Part shown: positions 5,614 to 11,725 of the stretch, piece after piece | How the letters are laid out: each line of letters starts with the position of its first letter | Numbering within the stretch: the first letter of the stretch is position 1 | IMG/VR virus record: IMGVR_UViG_3300007539_000171 | Span: 1-26,240 of that record | Strand: one strand, 5' to 3' | Length of the DNA stretch: 26,240 bases | Source: a virus | The notes under the pieces: generated by a model | Told to the model about the DNA's origin: nothing | The model's input: the letters and a program-made list of their open reading frames with translations, nothing else | Database searches by the model: none | Position numbers and translations under genes: made by a program

Positions 5614-5992
5614 TGATGAGCCTTTTTAGGGTCTTGAGCATTTTGCGATTGCACCCCCCGCATGAGGTGGCTTGTTCATTGGTGCCGAAGATACGGTTGT
5701 ATAGGTCCGCAAGGTCTTGGTCAGTTAATGACCTGACGTCGTTGTCCACCGTGTCAAGGAATGTCCTGACCTCGGCGAGCTGTTCGCCTGTGATAACGGC
5801 CTCCCATTTGCCAAGGGGACACTCGGCCCATTTGAGTCGTGTTTTTGTCGGCATATGGCACCCGCAGAGCTTGGAGTCGGTGAACGCCTCGGTGACAAGC
5901 GGCCCGCAACTTTGGGTCGCCTCGACAAAGTGTTCACACCCTCGGCAGGTGTTCAGCCTATTTGCCCTTGTTTGTGCGCTGACGATGAACAT
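5585..5992 (-). CDS. cysteine-rich, probable zinc-binding protein
   Basis: A 135-residue protein with cysteines at residues 16, 19, 29, 43, 45 and 58, plus a second CGGC pair at 111-114. The first group (CRGC, then C, CGC, C) looks like a zinc ribbon or treble-clef knuckle; the second, followed by KMLKTLKRLI, may form part of another site. A helical linker separates them. The gene starts inside the end of the sigma-like gene (35-base overlap). Nucleic-acid binding is plausible but not shown. Confidence 0.75.
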   Translation of the reverse strand: MFIVSAQTRANRLNTCRGCEHFVEATQSCGPLVTEAFTDSKLCGCHMPTKTRLKWAECPLGKWEAVITGEQLAEVRTFLDTVDNDVRSLTDQDLADLYNRIFGTNEQATSCGGCNRKMLKTLKRLINESNRQHPK

Positions 5993-6449
5993 GGCGGAGT
6001 TTGGTTTTGCTTCGGTGGAGCGATTGGTATAGCGTGGTTGCAGGGATGCCGGATTCCCTTGCTACTTGTCGGAGGTTGTACCCGTCGAGGTAGAGGTTGA
6101 GGACCGTCCGGTCAAACCATGCGAGGTGACGGGTTAAAATTAGCGCGTTCTCGGCCTCAAAAGGGTCGCGGGTAGGGTCAGGGTTCCCCAGTTCTATTTG
6201 AGGGGCGTCTACATACGTGAAAAGCCGTTTGAAGGCTCCCCGCGTTGACTCTATCCACATGGCCCGGCGGAAGTACGCCGCGTATTTGTCAATCGGTCGG
6301 CCGGTGCTTGCGAGCGCGTCGATGCATCGGAGGTACACGTTGTGCACGAGGTCACGGCCGTCAGGGTGAAACGACTGGGCCGAGGCCACAAGGTCGTCGT
6401 AGTTCTTGACGAACCACGCCTCAAATTCCCTTCGACGAGCGGAGTTCAT
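5958..6449 (-). CDS. sigma-70-like transcription factor
   Basis: A 163-residue protein from MNSARRREFEAWFVKNYDDL. Residues about 10-70 resemble sigma region 2 (FHPDGRDLVHNVYLRCIDAL, then YFRRAMWIESTRGAF), and residues about 110-155 form a region 4-type helix-turn-helix (NLRQVARESGIPATTLYQSL followed by HRSKTKLRHV). The size is close to ECF sigma factors. It may direct host RNA polymerase to late phage promoters, or bind DNA without polymerase. A longer reading from 6644 overlaps NinG and has off-frame composition. Confidence 0.75.
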   Translation of the reverse strand: MNSARRREFEAWFVKNYDDLVASAQSFHPDGRDLVHNVYLRCIDALASTGRPIDKYAAYFRRAMWIESTRGAFKRLFTYVDAPQIELGNPDPTRDPFEAENALILTRHLAWFDRTVLNLYLDGYNLRQVARESGIPATTLYQSLHRSKTKLRHVHRQRTNKGK

Positions 6450-6804
6450 CCACGAGGCGTTTGTAGTGGTGATACATTTGCTCAAGCTCGGCGCGTGTCC
6501 ACTTGCGCGTTTGCTTGGACAATCGAAACAACTCCTCCGCCTTACCCTCGCCAAACTGGGCGTCCAAGTTGCGAGCGAACAGGAACTGCTCACCCGACCG
6601 GAACCCGTTGCACCGTTTACATTGGAACATGACATTGTCCTCATGCCACCGGGTGGACATACAGGCCCGGCTCATGAAGTGCCCCGCGTCTACCTCTGAC
6701 CAATGCCGACGGGAGCCGCAGGTATAGCACTCCCCGTGGCCGGTGTCGTCGGTGGCGCGGAGCCGCACATATTGGGAGAAGACCGCGTCAACCTTTTTCA
6801 CCAT
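6421..6804 (-). CDS. ninG: NinG-like recombination/nuclease protein
   Basis: A 127-residue protein with CYTCG at 26-30, a DAGHFMSR histidine motif at 39-46 and CKRCNGFRSG at 62-71: the paired zinc cysteines and HNH-like layout of lambda NinG. The C-terminal part is helical (TRAELEQMYHHYKRLVDELR). NinG proteins act with phage recombination functions, probably as nucleases on branched DNA. The ATG at 6804 gives a 17-base overlap with the upstream gene; the in-frame extension from 7065 lies inside that gene and is basic, low-quality sequence. Confidence 0.88.
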   Translation of the reverse strand: MVKKVDAVFSQYVRLRATDDTGHGECYTCGSRRHWSEVDAGHFMSRACMSTRWHEDNVMFQCKRCNGFRSGEQFLFARNLDAQFGEGKAEELFRLSKQTRKWTRAELEQMYHHYKRLVDELRSSKGI

Positions 6805-7351
6805 CGCCCCCCTCGGGTTCGTGGTCTTTCGTGTTCGGGTACGGGATGAAGTCCCACCGGCCTCGCTCGTCCGTTTGGACGCGCTCGACTTTGGCTTCCT
6901 TTTCAGCGGCTTGCTTCGCTTCACGGCGTTGTTGTGCGTATTGTTCGTACAAGGCTTTGACCTGTTCGTCGTCGAGGTTGTTGGGGGTTGCCTTTTTGAG
7001 CTCGCCCCAAGTGGCCTCGCGTCGCTCGGCGCGTTCGCCTTCGTACTGCTGAAATATAGACACAAGTTCAGGAAGTTTCAAACGCTCGTATCCGGGGCGA
7101 TATTGGCCCGTCTTCAGCCGGTGGAAAATGATGGCCCATTCTTCGAGCTTCATGGCCGGAAACTCAAGCCGCAGGTGTTCGACCGCGTCAATGATGTCTT
7201 GGTCGGCTGTGATGGTGCGTGAATAGTCCAAGTACCGGAGCGTCTTGGCGACCATCGCAATCAAGGCGGCTTCGACCGCCGCTTGCGTTTGTGGGTTGTT
7301 GTATGCGGCTTGGACGTTGATGCCCTTATGCCATGCCTCCACCGGGTCCAT
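6788..7351 (-). CDS. hypothetical protein near replication genes, 187 residues
   Basis: From MDPVEAWHKGINVQAAYNN. A central segment (ADQDIIDAVEHLRLEFPAMK, then WAIIFHRLKTGQYRPGYERL and LVSIFQQYEGERAE) resembles a helical domain of unknown function found next to replication genes in phages of Bacteroidota; the C-terminal third is a charged helix rich in Glu, Lys and Ala. An ATG at 7432 would add 27 residues but overlap the upstream gene by 107 bases, more than any other junction here, so 7351 is preferred. It may be a helicase-loader-like accessory, but this is only context. Confidence 0.7.
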   Translation of the reverse strand: MDPVEAWHKGINVQAAYNNPQTQAAVEAALIAMVAKTLRYLDYSRTITADQDIIDAVEHLRLEFPAMKLEEWAIIFHRLKTGQYRPGYERLKLPELVSIFQQYEGERAERREATWGELKKATPNNLDDEQVKALYEQYAQQRREAKQAAEKEAKVERVQTDERGRWDFIPYPNTKDHEPEGGDGEKG

Positions 7352-8018
7352 CCGCGAGGCGGCGGAGATGTTGCTCAATGAGTGAGCCGTCCGTTGGACC
7401 ATTTGTTGTTGAGCCTTTGCGATTTCTTTCATTTGTTTTGAATTGTCCTGTTCTACGAATCCAGCCACGCGCGGCGGCCTTCCAATCTTTGATGGGTTTG
7501 CCCCTGCCTTGCGTCCAACCGTTAGCCTCGTAATAATCCCAAAAGGCCATGGCGTCGTCTTCGGAGGCTTGAACGGCTTTGAAGGCTTCAACCACCTCAT
7601 CCAAATTGTGTGGGCGTGCCCCTCTCTTTTTTGTTGTGTTTTTCTTTGTTCTTTCTACTGTAGTAGTTGGGGTATTATTTTTTCCTTCTGCCCGTAAAGT
7701 TTTTTCGGTCTGCCCGAAAGAATCTTTCACCCTGCCCGTCAAAATTTTACGGTCTGCCTGAACGACGAGGTGACGAACGCGACCATCAAAACGAGATTCA
7801 ATGTAGCCCAATGCTTCCAGTTTCTTAATGGCTTTGGATGCGGTTGGTCGGCTGACGCCGTACTCGGCCTGAATGGTTTCGTTGGCTTTGTGAAAGGTCT
7901 TTCCCGCACCCGTAAACGAATCAATCTCGGCGAGCAATGCCTTCTCGACCAACGTAAGCCGTTCGTCCAACCAAACCTCGGCAGGAATCCATACACCCTT
8001 GAATTCTCTATGCGTCAT
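7326..8018 (-). CDS. winged-helix replication protein (replisome organiser-like)
   Basis: A 230-residue protein. Residues 1-90 form a winged helix: KGVWIPAEVWLDERLTLVEK, then HKANETIQAEYGVSRPTASK with the recognition helix and the wing LEALGYIESRFDGRVRHLV. A basic Thr/Lys linker follows (about 115-130), and the C-terminal domain ends in AFWDYYEANGWTQGRGKPIK and a DWKAAARGWIRR segment, a pattern of phage replisome organisers that bind the origin and recruit helicase. The ATG at 8018 forms an ATGA overlap with the small gene upstream, which decides against the more upstream ATG at 8063. Confidence 0.85.
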   Translation of the reverse strand: MTHREFKGVWIPAEVWLDERLTLVEKALLAEIDSFTGAGKTFHKANETIQAEYGVSRPTASKAIKKLEALGYIESRFDGRVRHLVVQADRKILTGRVKDSFGQTEKTLRAEGKNNTPTTTVERTKKNTTKKRGARPHNLDEVVEAFKAVQASEDDAMAFWDYYEANGWTQGRGKPIKDWKAAARGWIRRTGQFKTNERNRKGSTTNGPTDGSLIEQHLRRLADGPGGGMA

Positions 8019-8194
8019 GGGTACGTCTGTATTGTCCACCACCGTTTCTTCCAAGGGTCCCACGTCTTGACGCCGTGGTAGTAGGTCTTTTGTGGGCCGC
8101 TGTGGTATTTACTGCTTTTCTTGTGCGAGTTGGGAGGGAGGGAACCGAAGCCCCCTCCATCTATCCAACCTTGCGCGAGGTTCTTGTCGCTCAT
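8015..8194 (-). CDS. 59-residue aromatic-rich basic protein
   Basis: Reads MSDKNLAQGWIDGGGFGSLP, then PNSHKKSSKYHSGPQKTYYH and GVKTWDPWKKRWWTIQTYP. It is bounded by ATGA overlaps on both sides (8194/8191 and 8018/8015), which is strong evidence that this otherwise easily missed frame is a gene. It is rich in Lys, Tyr and Trp, with a Gly-rich turn, and could bind nucleic acid or a partner protein. No family recognised. Confidence 0.72.
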   Translation of the reverse strand: MSDKNLAQGWIDGGGFGSLPPNSHKKSSKYHSGPQKTYYHGVKTWDPWKKRWWTIQTYP

Positions 8195-8772
8195 GCTTCG
8201 GCAAGTTTAGTGAAGTTCTTGACGCCTTTGTACAATTCGTACAACGTCGAGTCCTCCATCTCGTCCCACATATAGTCCAACGTCCGGCCCCTTGCGTCTT
8301 TGTCAGCCACGGCAAGGGCGGCGTTGCTTACAAGATAAGCCAGCGCCTCGTCGGGCAATTTCTCCACGTGGAAGTGATGCCAACTGAAGCCGTACGCCTC
8401 GACCATGTACCACACGGCCTTCGGGTGTTTGTGCGACTTGCGGTTGTGGGTCGATTTGACCCCGCACCGTTTGAGGAATTGCTTGCGCAAAGCCCACAAC
8501 TCTGGGTCGCGCTTGTGTACTTGCCCGCCTTCCGGCTGTTGTGCTCGGAAGTTTTGGTAGACTTTATTGTAAAAGTCGACCATGGTTTGGTATTCGCTGT
8601 CTTCGATGTTGTAGGCTTCCATGAACCGCTTGAGGTCGTCGCGGAACTTGTCGCGGTCAATCTCCTCCAGCATTTCGTAACTACAACCCATCGACACGCA
8701 CACCTCCCAGTTGTTGCACGCTTTGAGAAACTCCCTAAAATGTGGCGCCCGTGCTTCGTCGAGCGTCTTCAT
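8191..8772 (-). CDS. hypothetical helical protein, 193 residues
   Basis: Starts MKTLDEARAPHFREFLKACN. The sequence is mostly helical and charged, with EIDRDKFRDDLKRFMEAYN, a basic middle part (KRCGVKSTHNRKSHKHPKAV) and an aromatic AYGFSWHHFHVEKL. The HH..H cluster does not match a metalloenzyme motif I know. ATGA overlaps on both sides place it in the replication operon. Function unknown; DNA binding is possible given the basic centre. Confidence 0.75.
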   Translation of the reverse strand: MKTLDEARAPHFREFLKACNNWEVCVSMGCSYEMLEEIDRDKFRDDLKRFMEAYNIEDSEYQTMVDFYNKVYQNFRAQQPEGGQVHKRDPELWALRKQFLKRCGVKSTHNRKSHKHPKAVWYMVEAYGFSWHHFHVEKLPDEALAYLVSNAALAVADKDARGRTLDYMWDEMEDSTLYELYKGVKNFTKLAEA

Positions 8773-9023
8773 GGTGTCAGCCTTTTAGGTGCCTCCTGTG
8801 GGATGCTGTCGAAGTTCTTGCTTTCCAACCTCCGGTGCTCCGCTTTGAACTCTGGCCGGGTCATAAGCGCCGCCCGTTTCAATTCGTAGTTCAATAGGTT
8901 TCCGCACTCGTGGACGAGCTTGGCCGTGGCCGCCGCCTTGTAGACGTCGACCTCGTCGGCTTCGAGCTTCTCCAGCGTTGTACACAACGTGTGGAAAAGG
9001 CTCTTGGTGTTCACGGGCCTCAT
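8769..9023 (-). CDS. small helical phage protein, 84 residues
   Basis: Begins MRPVNTKSLFHTLCTTLEKL and continues with EADEVDVYKAAATAKLVHEC and GNLLNYELKRAALM. This arrangement resembles small regulatory or replication-region proteins widespread in phages and prophages, where two long helices dominate. No cofactor or catalytic motif is seen. Coupled by ATGA on both sides. Function unknown. Confidence 0.72.
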   Translation of the reverse strand: MRPVNTKSLFHTLCTTLEKLEADEVDVYKAAATAKLVHECGNLLNYELKRAALMTRPEFKAEHRRLESKNFDSIPQEAPKRLTP

Positions 9024-9238
9024 GCGTTCTCGGTGTTTGTCAGTTCGTCTTCACGGTGTGCGACCTCCGAAAACAGTTCTAAAGACGTAGTGTCCTTGTC
9101 GCGTAGTATCTCGGGCGCGTGCTTCAATATGCCGCGCGGGTTTTGCCTAACCCAGTTGCGAACCGTCACAGGGGTCACCCCAAGCTCTTCTGCGCATTGA
9201 GCCAAACTCCCAAAATGTTTGATGATGTAACCTTTCAT
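9020..9238 (-). CDS. Cro/CI-like helix-turn-helix regulator
   Basis: A 72-residue protein in which GSLAQCAEELGVTPVTVRNW (residues 10-29) is a textbook helix-turn-helix, followed by VRQNPRGILKHAPEILRDKD. The size and single domain resemble Cro-type DNA-binding proteins. It sits inside the early operon and not divergently from a repressor, so it may act as an early-to-late switch or autoregulator. The two dyads at 1724-1757 and the one at 11580-11593 are candidate targets, which is inference. Confidence 0.8.
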   Translation of the reverse strand: MKGYIIKHFGSLAQCAEELGVTPVTVRNWVRQNPRGILKHAPEILRDKDTTSLELFSEVAHREDELTNTENA

Positions 9239-9241
9239 GAT

Positions 9242-9496
9242 TTAGAATTTTGTGATTTCAAGGGCACCCCAAAACCATTTGACCGTCTTGCGCGGCACGT
9301 TCACGTGCTTGGTGTACTTGGCCGCCGCTTTGGGATTGCGGTATGGCTTGAGGCGGTTTTGAGTCAATCGCAAGGCGATGGCCTTGGGGGTTCGTCCCAT
9401 GACCTTAGCCATCTCGGTTGGGCTTTTGTGTTGGGCGTGGAGGTGGAGCATTTGCTTCTCGTCAGCTTCGGTCCACCGGGCGTTGTGCTTGTTCAT
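9242..9496 (-). CDS. SANT/Myb-like DNA-binding protein
   Basis: An 84-residue protein: ARWTEADEKQMLHLHAQHKS at residues 6-25 followed by PTEMAKVMGRTPKAIALRLT, a Myb/SANT-like tri-helix that also resembles GcrA-type helix-turn-helix domains. The C-terminal half is basic (KPYRNPKAAAKYTKHVNVPR), suited to DNA contact. The ATG at 9496 forms an ATGA overlap with the gene upstream; the longer reading from 9616 is an artefact of the other frame. Confidence 0.75.
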   Translation of the reverse strand: MNKHNARWTEADEKQMLHLHAQHKSPTEMAKVMGRTPKAIALRLTQNRLKPYRNPKAAAKYTKHVNVPRKTVKWFWGALEITKF

Positions 9497-9732
9497 GTTG
9501 TTGCGTTTTCGTATTCCTTCATTTTTAAAATATCGAGGGCAGGGCTCGTGATTTTCTGCCAATGTGTTGGAAGCACTTGGTTGGGCCTGAAGGTCGTCCA
9601 GTGTTTGCCGTCCCATTGGTGCATCTCATAATCTGTCGGCCACTTGTCCTCGTTCGGACTCAACCAACAGAGGAGGTAGAGGCCCGGCCTTTCCGGGCGC
9701 CCTTCACTCCATCGAAAGTCCCAACCGCTCAC
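9493..9732 (-). CDS. small protein with DUF551-like feel, 79 residues
   Basis: Begins at the GTG at 9732 (GTGA overlap) as VSGWDFRWSEGRPERPGLYL. A LCWLSPNEDKWPTDYEMHQW stretch is followed by FRPNQVLPTHWQKITSPA, similar in style to short phage proteins with a conserved final T-H-W motif (DUF551-type). It is rich in Trp. No enzymatic role is known for such proteins. The match is a visual impression. Confidence 0.65.
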   Translation of the reverse strand: MSGWDFRWSEGRPERPGLYLLCWLSPNEDKWPTDYEMHQWDGKHWTTFRPNQVLPTHWQKITSPALDILKMKEYENATT

Positions 9733-10142
9733 GGCTCGACCTCGTTCTTCATTTGACGTCGTGCCTCCAAGGCCATTCGGGCGTATTGCATGACCTGTTG
9801 GTCGTAGTTCGGTGCCGTGATGTCGGCCACCTGCATCGCCACACCGACCGCCCATGAGGCAATGATGCCCTTGGTCGCGTCTTCGTTGCCACCACCGCCC
9901 GCGAAGGGTTTGGGGAGCCCGTTGAATCCCGGCTTGTCGAGGCGTAGCTTGTTTCCGTGGTGCGTGCTCTGCGAAGTGTATTCTACCTCGTCGCCGACGT
10001 TCCACTTGTTGGGCGTTTTGCAATTCACGGTGCCGTTGGCGCCGTCGCTTAATTCAACGTCGAACGCATACATGGTGCCGTGGTTGCCGTTCCACGTTGG
10101 AGGGTTTGCGGGTTCAATCCGCGAGATTTTGGCTTGTGCCAT
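9729..10142 (-). CDS. probable OB-fold protein, ssDNA-binding candidate
   Basis: A 137-residue protein. The first 75 residues look like a five-stranded OB barrel: KISRIEPANPPTWNGNHGTM, YAFDVELSDGANGTVNCKTP, KWNVGDEVEYTSQSTHHGNK and LRLDKPGFNG. A Gly-rich linker (FAGGGGNEDA) leads to a helical tail (AVGVAMQVADITAPNYDQQV). An OB domain plus flexible linker in a replication operon suggests single-stranded DNA binding, but the C-terminus lacks the acidic tip of bacterial SSB. Moderately confident of fold, less of function. Confidence 0.65.
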   Translation of the reverse strand: MAQAKISRIEPANPPTWNGNHGTMYAFDVELSDGANGTVNCKTPNKWNVGDEVEYTSQSTHHGNKLRLDKPGFNGLPKPFAGGGGNEDATKGIIASWAVGVAMQVADITAPNYDQQVMQYARMALEARRQMKNEVEP

Positions 10143-10145
10143 TGT

Positions 10146-10406
10146 TCAGGGGTTTATAGTTACGACGTCAAAGCCTTGTGCCTTGATGCCTTGAATGACT
10201 CTGTCTCTGTTGTGTTCGCCACGGAACCACCACCGCGTGTTGTAGTCGCGGTCCTTGTGGCGGGTGTCAATGTACAGCGTGTACCCCATTTCTTCCATGC
10301 GGTCCGGCTTGAACTGGCACCCGTTGTCGGGCATGAACACGGAGGGCAAATCGAGGGCGTCCTTGACGACCGACTCGCCGCTTTTCTTTTCGTAGTGGTC
10401 TTTCAT
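10146..10406 (-). CDS. hypothetical protein, 86 residues
   Basis: Starts MKDHYEKKSGESVVKDALDL at 10406, fixed by an ATGA overlap, in preference to an ATG three codons earlier. The later part (MGYTLYIDTRHKDRDYNTRW, then HNRDRVIQGIKAQGFDVVTI) suggests a small alpha/beta fold. It is charged and soluble. I do not recognise the family. Confidence 0.72.
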   Translation of the reverse strand: MKDHYEKKSGESVVKDALDLPSVFMPDNGCQFKPDRMEEMGYTLYIDTRHKDRDYNTRWWFRGEHNRDRVIQGIKAQGFDVVTINP

Positions 10407-10663
10407 GCGTTCCATTCTTCAAGGTGTTGAGCAATCTCTGTCCAGTTGACGTTGTTCATTTCATGGGCTCCGTCCATGTCGGGCGTGCCCTCGGGGAACA
10501 TGGAGTGGAAAAACGTCTTGCATTTAAGGTCAAAGGCTGCCAAGGGCGCGGCCCATCTCACAAATTTGCAGACCTCCCGGTACAAAGATTCTTCATTGTC
10601 GGCCCACAGGAGAATTTGCCATGTCTCCCAGTTTGTCCATCCGTTGTAGGTGTTGTCGCTCAT
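10403..10663 (-). CDS. YNGWTNWETW-motif phage protein (DUF7249-like)
   Basis: An 86-residue protein with TYNGWTNWETWQILLWADNE at residues 5-24. The YNGWTNxxTW motif is characteristic of a widespread phage protein family of unknown function. The remainder is helical with aromatic residues and an acidic end (HLEEWNA). Adjacent small early genes of this type are often host-takeover proteins, but no role is known for this family. Confidence 0.78.
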   Translation of the reverse strand: MSDNTYNGWTNWETWQILLWADNEESLYREVCKFVRWAAPLAAFDLKCKTFFHSMFPEGTPDMDGAHEMNNVNWTEIAQHLEEWNA

Positions 10664-10665
10664 GT

Positions 10666-10848
10666 TCAGTGTTTTTCAATTTCATGAATAAAATCAGCCC
10701 ACAACGCGTCAAACTTTTGCTTGAAAGTGTCCGCGTCGCGTTTGATGCTTGAGGCGGTGATATGCTCCATCCATTCGTTGTAGTCCTTGGCCGGGGTGTC
10801 CGGGTAGACGGTGTGGCTGATGCCGTTGGGCTGGAGAGTCTTATCCAT
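10666..10848 (-). CDS. hypothetical protein, 60 residues
   Basis: MDKTLQPNGISHTVYPDTPA followed by KDYNEWMEHITASSIKRDAD and a helical end with Phe and Trp. It overlaps the wHTH gene by eight bases and is followed directly by the YNGWTN gene. The longer reading from 11211 runs through other genes and is rejected. Acidic and helical; function unknown. Confidence 0.68.
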   Translation of the reverse strand: MDKTLQPNGISHTVYPDTPAKDYNEWMEHITASSIKRDADTFKQKFDALWADFIHEIEKH

Positions 10849-11077
10849 TGGAGTTGGTTGTGGGGTGATACACGTATCGAGCGACTTCCGTCTCACCGCC
10901 CCAGCGGTTCGGGACGCGCACCGGTCGAGATACAATTTCGTGGCCTTCGCGGCGTAGGGTGAAGACGGTCGCAGAGAGCCGCGTGTTGCCGAGGTCGCGA
11001 ATGGCCTCAAGCGAGGTGATGCTTCCGTGTTGGGTGAGGTAGTCGAGCAACCTTGTCTTGTGTGTGGGCTTTGCCAT
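10841..11077 (-). CDS. small winged-helix protein
   Basis: A 78-residue protein: MAKPTHKTRLLDYLTQHGSI, TSLEAIRDLGNTRLSATVFT and LRREGHEIVSRPVRVPNRWG form a compact winged helix (helix, recognition helix, beta wing), followed by ARYVYHP. This architecture is common in small phage regulators that bind DNA. It starts 27 bases after the zinc-ribbon gene. Confidence 0.8.
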   Translation of the reverse strand: MAKPTHKTRLLDYLTQHGSITSLEAIRDLGNTRLSATVFTLRREGHEIVSRPVRVPNRWGGETEVARYVYHPTTNSNG

Positions 11078-11104
11078 TTGTTTTTAGTTGTGCGCTTCGC
11101 GCGG

Positions 11105-11215
11105 TTATTCGTGTTCGTAGTCGCAGTGCTCAAGGCACTCGGTGCAAATTGGGTTGTCGGGGTCGCAGGGAGCGCCGCAACAATCGCTGACGGCGCCCAT
11201 TGGTACGTCAATCAT
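11105..11215 (-). CDS. 36-residue zinc-ribbon microprotein
   Basis: Reads MIDVPMGAVSDCCGAPCDPD, then NPICTECLEHCDYEHE. Cysteines fall as CC-x3-C...C-x2-C-x3-C (residues 12, 13, 17, 24, 27, 31), a small zinc-binding knuckle of a type that recurs in phages and bacteria as VSDCCGAP...C.EC. The ATG overlaps the upstream stop by eight bases. An internal ATG at 11200 is a possible alternative. Function unknown; such ribbons usually contact nucleic acid or protein. Confidence 0.78.
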   Translation of the reverse strand: MIDVPMGAVSDCCGAPCDPDNPICTECLEHCDYEHE

Positions 11216-11408
11216 TGAGCGCAAAGTAGATGAAGGCGCGAATGAACTCGTCCTCGGTTCCATACTGGCGGCTCATTGCCTCCTTCATCTCCTTCTTGTT
11301 GTAGCCAATTTTGTAGAGGTCCCAGTAGGTCGCTTTGATGGCGCGTTCGAGGGCGCCATATCCTTGGTTGGCGATGAAGGCCTTAATGTTTTCAGGTGTT
11401 TGTCTCAT
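11208..11408 (-). CDS. hypothetical helical protein, 66 residues
   Basis: MRQTPENIKAFIANQGYGAL, then ERAIKATYWDLYKIGYNKKE and a final AFIYFALND. Entirely helical and weakly basic to neutral. It is the second gene of the early operon. No motif recognised. Confidence 0.7.
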   Translation of the reverse strand: MRQTPENIKAFIANQGYGALERAIKATYWDLYKIGYNKKEMKEAMSRQYGTEDEFIRAFIYFALND

Positions 11409-11419
11409 GATTTGTTTTT

Positions 11420-11578
11420 TTAGGCTTCGTAGTCAAATACTTCGACCATGTAATCCCAAAGGGTTTCGGCGCCATCGTCGTTTTTGCTTTCCAAGTATTC
11501 CCATTCGCGAAAAATTGCGAGAAAATGAGCGTCTTTGAGCAAATCGGTGAAAGACGGGTGTGTGTTTGTTTGTTTCAT
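11420..11578 (-). CDS. first gene of early operon, 52 residues
   Basis: Reads MKQTNTHPSFTDLLKDAHFL, AIFREWEYLESKNDDGAETL and WDYMVEVFDYEA. It is a small acidic, aromatic protein. The ATG lies four bases after the TACATTTA -7 element at 11590-11583, the same spacing as at 1723, so it is probably the first translated codon of the early transcript. First early proteins often inhibit host functions; this is only an inference from position and size. Confidence 0.75.
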   Translation of the reverse strand: MKQTNTHPSFTDLLKDAHFLAIFREWEYLESKNDDGAETLWDYMVEVFDYEA

Positions 11579-11579
11579 A

Positions 11580-11613
11580 TTGTAAATGTACAAGGCAAAT
11601 TTTGTTTCTCAAT
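11580..11613 (-). promoter_or_regulatory. early-operon promoter, Bacteroidota type, with dyad
   Basis: On the minus strand ATTG (11613-11610), a 19-base spacer, TACATTTA (11590-11583), four bases and ATG (11578). The -7 element is embedded in the perfect dyad TTGTA-AATG-TACAA (11580-11593). Spacer length, -7 sequence and distance to ATG are identical to the promoter at 1724-1758, which is why I trust both. It lies just downstream of the terminator that closes the late genes. Confidence 0.75.
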
Positions 11614-11642
11614 GGCACGAGGAAATTTTTTTTTTTGACGCG

Positions 11643-11672
11643 CAAAAAGAAGCCCCCGGCGTTCCGGAGGCT
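11643..11672 (-). terminator. rho-independent terminator after metallophosphoesterase
   Basis: On the minus strand AGCCTCCGG, loop AACG, CCGGGGGCT (one G-U pair), then TCTTTTTG. It lies 54 bases past the stop of the metallophosphoesterase gene and separates the late structural/lysis unit from the early promoter. Confidence 0.85.
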
Positions 11673-11725
11673 CCTCGACTGAAAAAAACAAATGATTCGA
11701 CCACCTGATGGCCGGGTCTAATATA

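Noticed and set aside
8092-8889. Long open frame on the plus strand, 265 codons
   Set aside because: It lies opposite several coupled minus-strand genes and its product shows no recognisable domain. Similar long plus-strand frames (16513-17526, 19141-20223) mirror minus-strand genes with a strong codon bias and are treated as shadows.
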